From positions 1 to 31,840 of the forward strand of contig JAEWZH010000009.1 in assembly GCA_023395395.1 (NCBI GenBank): a stretch of 31,840 nucleotides of DNA. Direction: 5' to 3'. Numbering within the stretch: position 1 is the stretch's first letter; the number at the start of each line of letters is the position of its first letter. The notes below the pieces were generated by a model, which did no database searches, had not been told where the DNA came from, and was given only the letters and a program-made list of their open reading frames with translations. This DNA is from Bacteroidota bacterium (GTDB taxonomy: Bacteria > Bacteroidota > Bacteroidia > Bacteroidales > Porphyromonadaceae). This document shows positions 8,866 to 16,394 of the stretch, piece by piece. The translations under genes and the position numbers were made by a program.

Positions 8866-10546
8866 GCGCTTTCCATTTTTGGTAATCAAGCGGATAGTGC
8901 TCTGCGACAAATTCGACTGCACGTTTCTGAGCGAGATCTATGTGAGGAGTGATGTTTTCTGCTCCCAAGAGATCCACTACACCGGCGGAGCGAAGGGTCT
9001 CGAGTACATTGGGCTGTACTCCTGAGAGAATCACCTGGGTATTGCTCTCTCGATGGAGCTCTATCATGGTCTTGAGGTTGTGGATGGCGGTGCTATCTAC
9101 AAAGGGCACACGACGCATACGGATGATACGGGCATGAGGATTGTCGTTCATAGAGCGCATGGTCTCATCGAAGCGATTGGCGATACCGAAAAAGAAGGGG
9201 CCATCAATCTCATACACTTCGACACACTTGGGGAGGTGCAACTTGGGCTCCTCAGGGTGATTGTGCCGAGGATCGACGAGGTTAATCTCCGAAGCCTTGA
9301 GCACACGGCGAAGGAGGATGAGGATGGCGATAATCATACCGATACCGATAGCCACAGTGAGGTCGATGAGCACCGTGAGGAGAAAGGTGACGACCATCAC
9401 GATGGCATCTCCCTTAGGCCCCTTAAAGATAGCGACAAAAGAGCGCCAGCCACTCATATTGTAGGAAACCACCACCAATACTCCTGCCAATACCGCCATA
9501 GGGATATGGCTGGTGAGGGGTGAGAGTACGAGCATGATGAGGAGCAATACCACGGCATGGATCATCCCTGCCACAGGGGTCTTTCCGCCACTGTTGATAT
9601 TGGTCATGGTACGGGCAATAGCGCCGGTGACCGGAATTCCACCGAAGAATGGCACCACGAGGTTGGCAATCCCCTGCCCTACCAGTTCTTGATTGGAGTC
9701 GTGCCGTGCACCTATCACACCATCTGCTACAGAGGCGCTCAGGAGACTTTCTATAGCGCCGAGCATCGCTATCGTCACCGCAGAGGGGAAGAGGAGCTGC
9801 AGTCGCTCTATCGTGATTTCCGGGAATACGAGACTGGGCAATCCGGCTTCAATCGTAAAGCGATCTCCAATATTCTCCGGTCGTACCACGCCGATTGTGC
9901 CGAGCACTACGCTCACAATTGTCAATACCACAAGGGCGAGGAGCGAAGCAGGGATGTTCTTATTGACCCTCGGGGTCAAGACAATAATCAACACCGTAAG
10001 CACGCCAAATAGGAGTGCCAGCCAAGAGGTAGTCCCCATAGCTTCAAAATAAACCGACCACTTCCCGAGGAAATCTCCGGGAAGGTCGCTCACTTGTAGC
10101 CCGAAGAGGTCTTTAATCTGTGTGGTGAAGATGGTGATGGCGATACCTGCCGTAAATCCTACGATGATAGGATAGGGGACAAACTTAATCATCGTACCTA
10201 GGCGCAATAGCCCAAGTGCCATGAGCATAATCCCTGCCATGATGGTAGCAAGAGCCAGCCCATCGATACCGAACTTCTGGATGACACCATAGACGATGAC
10301 GATAAAGGCGCCTGTAGGCCCTCCAATCTGTACTTTCGAGCCTCCGAAGAGCGAAACGATGAGCCCTCCGACAATGGCAGTAATCAATCCCTCCGTAGGC
10401 GATACCCCACTGGCGATACCAAAGGCTATAGCCAGTGGCAGTGCTACCACGCCTACGATAATACCTGCTGTGAGGTCTTTTAGAAATACCCCTTTGTTGT
10501 ACCCCTTGATGTCCTTAAAGAACTGGGGCATCATACGTTCTTTCAT
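8846..10546 (-). CDS. SulP-family anion transporter with STAS domain
   Basis: A 566-residue inner-membrane permease. The N-terminal part opens with FFKDIKGYNKGVFLKDLTAGIIVGVVALPLAIAFG (given here in pieces: the LTAGIIVGVVALPLAIAFG segment is the SulP signature), then many hydrophobic helices including IGGPTGAFIV and GGIPVTGAIARTMTNI. The C-terminal STAS domain runs from about residue 440 (CVEVYEIDGPFFFGIANRF) with the MRRVPFVDSTAIHNL motif. SulP proteins carry sulfate, bicarbonate or other anions; the substrate cannot be read from sequence. The 3' end overlaps dusB by 20 bp, so they are probably cotranscribed. The first ATG is used; another ATG five codons in is equally possible. Confidence 0.9.
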   Translation of the reverse strand: MKERMMPQFFKDIKGYNKGVFLKDLTAGIIVGVVALPLAIAFGIASGVSPTEGLITAIVGGLIVSLFGGSKVQIGGPTGAFIVIVYGVIQKFGIDGLALATIMAGIMLMALGLLRLGTMIKFVPYPIIVGFTAGIAITIFTTQIKDLFGLQVSDLPGDFLGKWSVYFEAMGTTSWLALLFGVLTVLIIVLTPRVNKNIPASLLALVVLTIVSVVLGTIGVVRPENIGDRFTIEAGLPSLVFPEITIERLQLLFPSAVTIAMLGAIESLLSASVADGVIGARHDSNQELVGQGIANLVVPFFGGIPVTGAIARTMTNINSGGKTPVAGMIHAVVLLLIMLVLSPLTSHIPMAVLAGVLVVVSYNMSGWRSFVAIFKGPKGDAIVMVVTFLLTVLIDLTVAIGIGMIIAILILLRRVLKASEINLVDPRHNHPEEPKLHLPKCVEVYEIDGPFFFGIANRFDETMRSMNDNPHARIIRMRRVPFVDSTAIHNLKTMIELHRESNTQVILSGVQPNVLETLRSAGVVDLLGAENITPHIDLAQKRAVEFVAEHYPLDYQKWKAHEDRQD

Positions 10547-10561
10547 TTGACAAATGAATTA

Positions 10562-10596
10562 AGTCGGTGGTAAGCGCACCTATAGGCACACCGACT
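10562..10596 (-). terminator. Weak hairpin between fabG and sulP
   Basis: AGTCGGTG (10562-10569) pairs with CACCGACT (10589-10596) across a 19-nt loop. The loop carries GCACCTATAGGC, which recurs exactly at 18018-18029. It has no T tract, so it may attenuate rather than end transcription between fabG and sulP. Confidence 0.3.
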
Positions 10597-10627
10597 ACCG
10601 ACTGCTAATTGTTAGACCACTATAGTA

Positions 10628-11377
10628 TTACATGACCATTCCACCGCAGACGTTGATGGTCTGCCCTGTGATATAGGAAGCGGCATCTGAGGCTAGGAAA
10701 GCCACTACCTTTGCCACCTCTTTGGCCTCGCCGGGACGGCGAAGAGCGATAGACTTGCTCCACTCAGCTACGACCTTCTCATCAAGCACCTCCGTCATAT
10801 CTGTCTTGATAAATCCGGGAGCTACGGCATTGGCTCTGATACCACGGCTACCAAGCTCTTTCGCAACCGACATCGTGAAGCCCAATAGCCCTGCTTTAGA
10901 TGCAGAATAGTTGGCTTGCCCCGCATTACCCTGCACCCCTACGACAGAAGAGATGTTGATAATCGATCCTCCACGAGCTTTCATCATGGGCATTGCGACT
11001 GCTTGAGTGAGGTTGAAGGCACTCTTGAGATTGACCGTCAGCACTTCATCCCACTGATCCTCTGTCATACGTACCAGCAGAGTATCCTTAGTGATACCGG
11101 CATTATTAACGAGTATATCCACCTTGCCAAACTCTGCAATCACTTCCTCTACAAATGCCTTTGCAGCATTGTAGTCGGCGGCATCGGTAGCGTATGCCTT
11201 ACCCCTGACGCCAAGAGCCGAAAGCTCAGCCTCCAGACTACGGGTATTATCGTTGATTGAGCGACCGGTGAAAGCAATATCAGCGCCCTGCGCTGCGAGC
11301 TCGAGTGCTATAGCACGCCCAATACCTCTGCTTCCCCCTGTGACAATCGCCACCTTACCACTTAGTATCTTCTCCAT
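10628..11377 (-). CDS. fabG: 3-oxoacyl-[acyl-carrier-protein] reductase
   Basis: A 249-residue short-chain dehydrogenase that reduces 3-ketoacyl-ACP with NADPH in each cycle of fatty-acid elongation. It shows the TGGSRGIG cofactor loop (13-20), NNAG (91-94), and the catalytic set S144, Y157 and K161 (ISSVVG and YSASKAG). It also has the NAVAPGFIKTDMT and C-terminal TGQTINVCGGMVM segments usual for FabG. It starts 10 bp after the tetR stop and is the last gene of the tightly packed fabH-era-der-tetR-fabG run. SDRs are easily confused, but length, motifs and the fabH context make FabG the best call. Confidence 0.92.
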   Translation of the reverse strand: MEKILSGKVAIVTGGSRGIGRAIALELAAQGADIAFTGRSINDNTRSLEAELSALGVRGKAYATDAADYNAAKAFVEEVIAEFGKVDILVNNAGITKDTLLVRMTEDQWDEVLTVNLKSAFNLTQAVAMPMMKARGGSIINISSVVGVQGNAGQANYSASKAGLLGFTMSVAKELGSRGIRANAVAPGFIKTDMTEVLDEKVVAEWSKSIALRRPGEAKEVAKVVAFLASDAASYITGQTINVCGGMVM

Positions 11378-11387
11378 ATTATCAATT

Positions 11388-11972
11388 TTATTTTTGTATT
11401 CCTTCCATCAACAAACTGCGCACCACTCGGTAGGTCTGCATCACCGCCTTTTCGTTTTTCCCCAATTGACCTCGGATAAATGGCACCTCCAGCCCCTTGA
11501 GACAGGCATGCAGTAGCATCGCAGTGGTCTTGACATCTACCCTCCTAAACGACCCATCTTTCATCCCCTCCAGCAATATCTTCTGAATCAATTGACGCTC
11601 CAGCACATCGAAGCGCATACGGGCGCGCTCGACAGTCCCTATGTCATTGAAAAACTCCGCTTGGAGGGTGCCATTGCGTTGGACCACCTCATTGACCGCC
11701 CTCTGTCGCTTGGCGATGAACAGCATCAACTTTGCCACGCCATTCATGGGCTGCTCGATAAAGGCCTTGAGCTCTTCATAAAGCACCTGCAATTCACCCT
11801 GAATCACCGCAAGGTAGACATCGCTCTTCGTCCCGAAGTAGTTGTAGAGCGTACGTCGACCCTTGCCTGCTGCCACCGCAATAGCATTCATCGTGGTGGC
11901 GTGATAGCCCTGCTCAGCAAACAGATCTCGAGCTACCTCTATAAATTGTAGTCTAGTCTTATCGATTGACAC
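11388..11972 (-). CDS. TetR/AcrR-family transcriptional regulator
   Basis: A 194-residue one-component regulator. The N-terminal 50 residues form the TetR DNA-binding domain (FIEVARDLFAEQGYHATTMN, then IAVAAGKGRRTLYNYFGTKSD, the helix-turn-helix). The C-terminal ligand domain is not recognisable by sequence. It lies between der (9-bp gap) and fabG (10-bp gap), so it is part of a fatty-acid gene cluster. By analogy with other TetR-family lipid regulators such as FabR, it could sense acyl chains and control this operon; that is inference. A candidate operator lies at 15261-15282. Confidence 0.85.
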   Translation of the reverse strand: MSIDKTRLQFIEVARDLFAEQGYHATTMNAIAVAAGKGRRTLYNYFGTKSDVYLAVIQGELQVLYEELKAFIEQPMNGVAKLMLFIAKRQRAVNEVVQRNGTLQAEFFNDIGTVERARMRFDVLERQLIQKILLEGMKDGSFRRVDVKTTAMLLHACLKGLEVPFIRGQLGKNEKAVMQTYRVVRSLLMEGIQK

Positions 11973-11981
11973 GGTAGAATA

Positions 11982-13307
11982 TTAGTTTTTGTCTCTGATG
12001 AATATATTGATTGGCGTCCCCGAGAAGTCCCAATTGGCTCTGATTTGATTCTCCAAGAACCGCTTGTATGGCTCTTTTATCCACTGTGGCAGATTGCAGA
12101 AAAATACAAAGCTCGGCACCTGCACCTTGGGGAGCATCGTGATATATTTTATCTTGATGTACTTCCCCTTATTGGCTGGCGGTGGAGTCTTCTCTATGAT
12201 AGGGAGCAAGACACTATTGAGCTTAGCCGTAGAGATGCGCTTCTTGCGCTTGTCAAATATCTCCCGTGCCATATCCAACACCTTGAGGATGCGTTGCTTC
12301 TCCGTAGCAGAGATAAAGAGTATCGGGAAGTCGGTGAATGGTGCAAGCCTATCCCTGATCGCATCGATATAGCCATTCATCACCTTCTGATCCTTGTGCT
12401 CAATCAGATCCCACTTATTGACGCAGACAATCAGCCCTTTCCTATTTTTCTGAATAATCGAGAAGATATTGAGATCCTGACCCTCGATGCCCTTGGTCGC
12501 ATCGAGCATCAATACGCAGATATCGCTATGCTCTATCGCACGGATACTCCTCAGCACCGAGTAATACTCAAGGTCTTCATTGACCTTGCCACGCTTACGA
12601 ATACCGGCGGTATCTACGAGACTAAACTCATGTCCGAACTTATTGTAATGGGTATAAATCGAATCTCTCGTCGTACCGGCAATATCCGTCACGATGTGTC
12701 GCTCCTCTCCTAGGAACGCATTAATCAACGACGACTTCCCGGCATTGGGCCTGCCCACGACGGCGATACGGGGGAACTCATGCTCCTCATCATCCTCATC
12801 GCTTTTGTCGGGAAGGAGCTCCACCAGCTTGTCCAGCAACTCGCCAGTCCCCGAGCCATTAATGGCTGAAATCGGCATAGGATCGCCCACCCCTAGTTTG
12901 TAGAACTCTGCTGCATAGACCTCCATATTAAAGTTGTCGGTCTTATTAGCGACAAGGATTACAGGTTTATTATTGCGTCTCAACAGCTGTGCTACCGACT
13001 CATCCAGATCACCCAGACCAGCTTGTACATCCACAAGGAATAGGATTAGGTCTGCCTCCTCCAGTGCTATCTCGACCTGCTTATTGATTTCTTCCTCAAA
13101 TATATCATCGCTACTGTCTACCCATCCTCCGGTATCTACCACGGAAAAGGTGCGTCCATTCCACTCCGACTGTCCGTACTGCCTATCTCGGGTAGTACCG
13201 GGCTCGTCTGTCACAATCGCTGTACGACTGCGTGTCAGACGATTAAAGAGCGAAGACTTACCCACATTGGGTTGCCCTACTATTGCGACCAAACTATTCC
13301 TTGCCAT
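11982..13307 (-). CDS. der: Ribosome-assembly GTPase Der (EngA)
   Basis: A 441-residue protein with two tandem GTPase domains followed by a KH-like domain, the unique layout of Der. It takes part in 50S subunit maturation. The first domain has GQPNVGKS (11-18), DTGG and NKTD (121-124). After an acidic linker (DKSDEDDEEHE) the second has GRPNAGKS (185-192), DTAG and NKWD (297-300). The C-terminal domain ends with the NQIRANWDFSGTPINIFIRDKN-type tail (read from FSGTPINIFIRDKN) expected for the family. Length is normal. It starts 8 bp after era and is followed by tetR after 9 bp. Confidence 0.97.
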   Translation of the reverse strand: MARNSLVAIVGQPNVGKSSLFNRLTRSRTAIVTDEPGTTRDRQYGQSEWNGRTFSVVDTGGWVDSSDDIFEEEINKQVEIALEEADLILFLVDVQAGLGDLDESVAQLLRRNNKPVILVANKTDNFNMEVYAAEFYKLGVGDPMPISAINGSGTGELLDKLVELLPDKSDEDDEEHEFPRIAVVGRPNAGKSSLINAFLGEERHIVTDIAGTTRDSIYTHYNKFGHEFSLVDTAGIRKRGKVNEDLEYYSVLRSIRAIEHSDICVLMLDATKGIEGQDLNIFSIIQKNRKGLIVCVNKWDLIEHKDQKVMNGYIDAIRDRLAPFTDFPILFISATEKQRILKVLDMAREIFDKRKKRISTAKLNSVLLPIIEKTPPPANKGKYIKIKYITMLPKVQVPSFVFFCNLPQWIKEPYKRFLENQIRANWDFSGTPINIFIRDKN

Positions 13308-13315
13308 ATCCTATC

Positions 13316-14200
13316 TCAATCCTGCTTGTATCCAAAACTCCTCAGCATCCTTTCACTACTCCTCCAGTCTTTCTCAACCTTCACAAATAGCTCTAGGAAT
13401 ACCTTCTTATCAAAAAAGCGCTCAATATCCTGCCTCGCCATCATTCCAAGCTTCTTGATGGCAGCGCCCCTATTTCCAATCAGAATACCCTTCTGACTAT
13501 CTCGCTCCACAAATATCGTGGCACCTATTCGTATCAAATCATCACCCTCCCTAAAGCTATCTACCACCACCTCTGTAGCATAAGGCACCTCCTTTTGGTA
13601 GTAGAGAAATATCTTCTCCCGGATAATCTCTGACACAAAAAATCGTGCAGGTCTATCGGTAAAAGCATCCTCCTCAAAGTAAGGGGGAGACTCGGGCAAT
13701 AGCTCTTCCACCCTCTGTTGCACGTAAGCAATCCCGGCATTGTGCAATGCCGCCACAGGAATTACCTCGAGAGCATTGGGCAATAATTCCTTCCAAGTAG
13801 CCACCAACGCCTCTAGCTGCACAGCATCAGAAAGGTCTGCCTTATTGATGAGCACCATCACCGGAATCTCCAGCTTACGCACCTCTGCCAGAAAAGTCTC
13901 ATGCTTATCGGGATTTTCTATCACATCCGTCACATAAAGCAGAATATCGGCATCCCCAAGAGCACTCTTAGAGAAGCCGAGCATCTGCTCCTGCATCTTG
14001 TAGGCAGGGTCTACCACGCCTGGAGTATCGCTATAGACAATCTGTAGCTCTGGGCGATTGACAATACCTATTATCCTATGCCTTGTGGTCTGCGCCTTAT
14101 TGGTAATGATACTGATTTTATCACCCACCAACTTATTCATCAGCGTAGACTTCCCCACATTGGGGTTCCCCACGAGGTTTACAAATCCCGATTTATACAT
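13316..14200 (-). CDS. era: GTPase Era
   Basis: A 294-residue GTPase that binds the 3' end of 16S rRNA and helps 30S maturation. It shows GNPNVGKS (11-18), TTRHRI (switch I region), DTPG (58-61) and NKAD (119-122). The C-terminal KH domain has IGNRGAAIKKLG. Length matches the family (about 295-300). It lies 9 bp after fabH and 8 bp before der, so it is cotranscribed with them. Confidence 0.97.
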   Translation of the reverse strand: MYKSGFVNLVGNPNVGKSTLMNKLVGDKISIITNKAQTTRHRIIGIVNRPELQIVYSDTPGVVDPAYKMQEQMLGFSKSALGDADILLYVTDVIENPDKHETFLAEVRKLEIPVMVLINKADLSDAVQLEALVATWKELLPNALEVIPVAALHNAGIAYVQQRVEELLPESPPYFEEDAFTDRPARFFVSEIIREKIFLYYQKEVPYATEVVVDSFREGDDLIRIGATIFVERDSQKGILIGNRGAAIKKLGMMARQDIERFFDKKVFLELFVKVEKDWRSSERMLRSFGYKQD

Positions 14201-14209
14201 AAGCGTCTA

Positions 14210-15214
14210 TCACTTCCCCTCATAACCCCATTTCAGCCAGACAGAGCCCCAAGTAAAGCCTGCACCGAAGGCAGTCAAAATCAAATTGTCTCCCTTCTTC
14301 AGTTTACCCTCCCACTCCCAAAGACATAGTGGAATGGTAGCCGAACTCGTATTGCCATACTTTTCGATATTGACCATCACTTTATCCATGCTTACTCCCA
14401 TGCGCTTAGCAGTGGCATCGATGATTCTCATATTAGCTTGGTGTGGTACTACCCAGTCTATATCCTCAAAGGACAAACCATTGCGCTCCATCAGCTCTAC
14501 CGAACAGTCACCCATCTGTACCACAGCAGACTTAAACACCTTCTGACCATCCTGATACACATAGTGCTGACCTGCCTCGACTGTCTCGATCGTCGCAGGG
14601 ACAGCAGACCCTCCTGCACGCAGTATCAACGCCTCGCTACCACTATTGTCATTTCTCAGAATCGCATCCTGAATACCCAAGCCCTCTTCGCCCGGCTCTA
14701 TCAGTACGCAGCCGGCACCATCTCCAAAGAGCGGCATAGTAGCCCTATCGTTGCGATTAACGATGGCAGACATCTTTTCTGCCGCTACCAGCAGTACCTT
14801 TTTGTACACCCCACTCACCACAAGACCTCGAGCAAGCTGCAATCCATAGATAAAGCCCGGGCAAGCAGCCTGAAAGTCAAAACAAGGGACTCCGTCAATA
14901 CCACACTCCCGGGCAATAATCGAAGCCGTGCTTGGGAAGTGATAGTCAGGGGTATTGGAGGAGCATATCACCATATCTATCTCGCTCTTGTCGATATTGT
15001 GCCGAGACAGCATATCTTCAACCGCCTTGATGCCGAGGTAAGATGAACCGGAACCCTCCACTTTGAGCACTCTCCGCTCCTTGATACCTACACGAGTAGT
15101 GATCCACTCATCACTAGTATCCAAAAACTGAGCTATCTCATCATTTGTAAGCACATCTTCCGGTACGTATCCCCCCACCGCAGTGATGACTGCCGTCCTC
15201 TTTTTTGACTCCAT
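14210..15214 (-). CDS. fabH: 3-oxoacyl-ACP synthase III
   Basis: A 334-residue condensing enzyme that starts fatty-acid synthesis from acyl-CoA and malonyl-ACP. The Cys-His-Asn triad is visible: C118 (AACPGFIYGL), H258 (VVPHQANMRI) and N288 (KYGNTSSATIP). Other family marks are WITTRVGIKERR and the C-terminal GAGFTWGSVWLKWG. It is the first gene of the run with era, der, tetR and fabG. The frequent neighbours plsX and rpmF are absent; a terminator and a promoter lie directly upstream. Confidence 0.96.
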   Translation of the reverse strand: MESKKRTAVITAVGGYVPEDVLTNDEIAQFLDTSDEWITTRVGIKERRVLKVEGSGSSYLGIKAVEDMLSRHNIDKSEIDMVICSSNTPDYHFPSTASIIARECGIDGVPCFDFQAACPGFIYGLQLARGLVVSGVYKKVLLVAAEKMSAIVNRNDRATMPLFGDGAGCVLIEPGEEGLGIQDAILRNDNSGSEALILRAGGSAVPATIETVEAGQHYVYQDGQKVFKSAVVQMGDCSVELMERNGLSFEDIDWVVPHQANMRIIDATAKRMGVSMDKVMVNIEKYGNTSSATIPLCLWEWEGKLKKGDNLILTAFGAGFTWGSVWLKWGYEGK

Positions 15215-15260
15215 ATCTTTGTCTTATTTTAGCTTAGAAACTTCTCATTTCACAAAGTGA

Positions 15261-15282
15261 GCAATTGCAAAAACTCAATTGC
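15261..15282. promoter_or_regulatory. Candidate operator in the fabH leader
   Basis: An inverted repeat, GCAATTG (15261-15267) and CAATTGC (15276-15282), with an 8-bp spacer. It sits just downstream of the fabH -7 element, about at the transcription start, where a bound repressor would block initiation. The tetR gene of the same operon is the obvious candidate regulator; this is inference. Confidence 0.35.
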
Positions 15283-15289
15283 AACGCCA

Positions 15290-15297
15290 CAAAGGTA
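15290..15297 (-). promoter_or_regulatory. Putative promoter -7 element for the fabH operon
   Basis: The minus strand reads TACCTTTG, a full match to TAnnTTTG, 75 bp upstream of the fabH ATG and directly after the terminator of the preceding gene. The -33 box is unclear. Confidence 0.55.
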
Positions 15298-15298
15298 C

Positions 15299-15328
15299 AA
15301 AAAAAATACACACTCTAGAAAGAGTGTG
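15299..15328 (-). terminator. Intrinsic terminator after the YkvA-like gene
   Basis: CACACTCT (15309-15316) pairs with AGAGTGTG (15321-15328) around a 4-nt AGAA loop. On the minus strand it is followed by TATTTTTTTTG. It closes the upstream unit and separates it from fabH. Confidence 0.85.
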
Positions 15329-15381
15329 CAATTAATAAACCCTAATAACGGGAGTCTAAAGAATAGCAATTGAGAGCTATA

Positions 15382-15810
15382 CTACACGCTCCTCTCCTTT
15401 TTCCTTTTGCAAATTTTCGCCAGTGCCACACGAGCTTTGGCATCGATTTCAGGAGTGAGATAGCGCTCCACCTGCTTCATCACAATACCGATCACGATGA
15501 TATCATCACTAAACCCAAAGAGCGCAGGCAAAAAGTCGGGCAAGAAATCCATCGGAAAGATGAAATACCCCAATGCCCCGGTGATGTAGAGCTTCCCCTT
15601 GAGCGGCACCTCAGGGCTACGATAGATATAGTAGAGCTGTAGCAGTGGGAGCAATACCGTATCGCTCAGCATCCCAGCCACCCGCTGGAGCTTTTCCCTA
15701 AAAGAAAGCTCACTAAAGTGCTCCGTGTACTTGGAGAAATCCCTTGGCTTCATCTCCTTCAGCATGAGCCAAATCGCCATCCCTCTACCAATCAGTCCCT
15801 TCTTAGTCAT
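15382..15810 (-). CDS. YkvA-like small membrane protein (DUF1232)
   Basis: A 142-residue protein of unknown function. The diagnostic DUF1232 segment is present in its C-terminal half: GYFIFPMDFLPDFLPALFGF followed by SDD, in a hydrophobic context that suggests one or two membrane helices. The C-terminus is basic (KICKRKKERS). I start at MTKKGLIGRGMAIWL (ATG 15808-15810) rather than the upstream in-frame start at 15879, whose 23 extra residues are not family-like. It is followed by a strong terminator. Confidence 0.8.
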   Translation of the reverse strand: MTKKGLIGRGMAIWLMLKEMKPRDFSKYTEHFSELSFREKLQRVAGMLSDTVLLPLLQLYYIYRSPEVPLKGKLYITGALGYFIFPMDFLPDFLPALFGFSDDIIVIGIVMKQVERYLTPEIDAKARVALAKICKRKKERSV

Positions 15811-15913
15811 CTCATTATCTTTTTCAAAACATAAGCACAATACATTCTCGACTGCAATAATACCAAAAATCAAGCACATAGCAGACCCCGCCTAGGACTA
15901 TTCTAGACAAGGC

Positions 15914-15948
15914 AGAGTGGCATTAGCGATTTCTCCCAATGCCACTCT
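15914..15948 (-). terminator. Hairpin after the lipoprotein pair
   Basis: AGAGTGGCATT (15914-15924) pairs perfectly with AATGCCACTCT (15938-15948), with a 13-nt loop, 30 bp after the stop of the short lipoprotein gene. No T run follows on the minus strand, so it may be a 3'-end stabiliser or a weak terminator. Confidence 0.5.
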
Positions 15949-15978
15949 ACTCATTCGCTTGTCACATGTGTCTCTAGG

Positions 15979-16392
15979 CTAAAGTCTCTTATATGGGTAG
16001 ATATGATATTCACCGGATACAGAGCCAGTATGGAGCAGAGTATTATTCTCCTCAAATCGATACAACTGCTTCATCACTCCTCTACCTATCTTACAGCCAT
16101 CGCCCATAGTCAGGGTGAAGATTACATTATCTTTTGTATAAAAGTATAACTTCGTTTCGTTCCCATTAGAAGAGATGATAAGACATTCTCCATTCTCTTT
16201 ATACTCAATGGTGTGATCACCATAAAACTCCTGAGTATCGGTATTGAATGCTTGCCACTTACCAACTAGTAGAGGGTCCCTTTCTTGATTCATAAAATAC
16301 TCTGGTGTCTCCTCTTTGCTATATCTATAGCATCCACTGAGTACAAGCATCAGCATGGAGAAAATAACGAGTAAAACTATCTTTGCTTTCAT
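15979..16392 (-). CDS. Small lipoprotein, possibly lipocalin-like
   Basis: 137 residues, starting with a lipoprotein signal (MKAKIVLLVIFSMLMLVLSGC; lipobox LSGC with Cys at 21). The mature part has a LVGKWQAF segment and alternating beta-type stretches (HTIEYKENGECLIIS, KLYFYTKDNVIFTL) that resemble small lipocalin-like proteins of Bacteroidota. Function is unknown. It begins 2 bp after the stop of the permuted papain-fold lipoprotein and is surely in the same transcript. Both genes are more AT-rich than the chromosome genes around them, hinting at acquired or fast-evolving DNA. Confidence 0.65.
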   Translation of the reverse strand: MKAKIVLLVIFSMLMLVLSGCYRYSKEETPEYFMNQERDPLLVGKWQAFNTDTQEFYGDHTIEYKENGECLIISSNGNETKLYFYTKDNVIFTLTMGDGCKIGRGVMKQLYRFEENNTLLHTGSVSGEYHIYPYKRL

Positions 16393-16394
16393 AA

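Noticed and set aside
7963..8952. 329-codon open frame antisense to dusB
   Set aside because: A long mirror frame of dusB; the DusB catalytic motifs are all on the minus strand, so this one is a by-product of codon use.
12045..12713. 222-codon open frame antisense to der
   Set aside because: Opposite to the second GTPase domain of Der; no domain or signal was found.
15366..15372. Third GCAATTG site as part of the fabH operator
   Set aside because: The heptamer also occurs inside genes in this window, and this copy lies upstream of the terminator of another gene.
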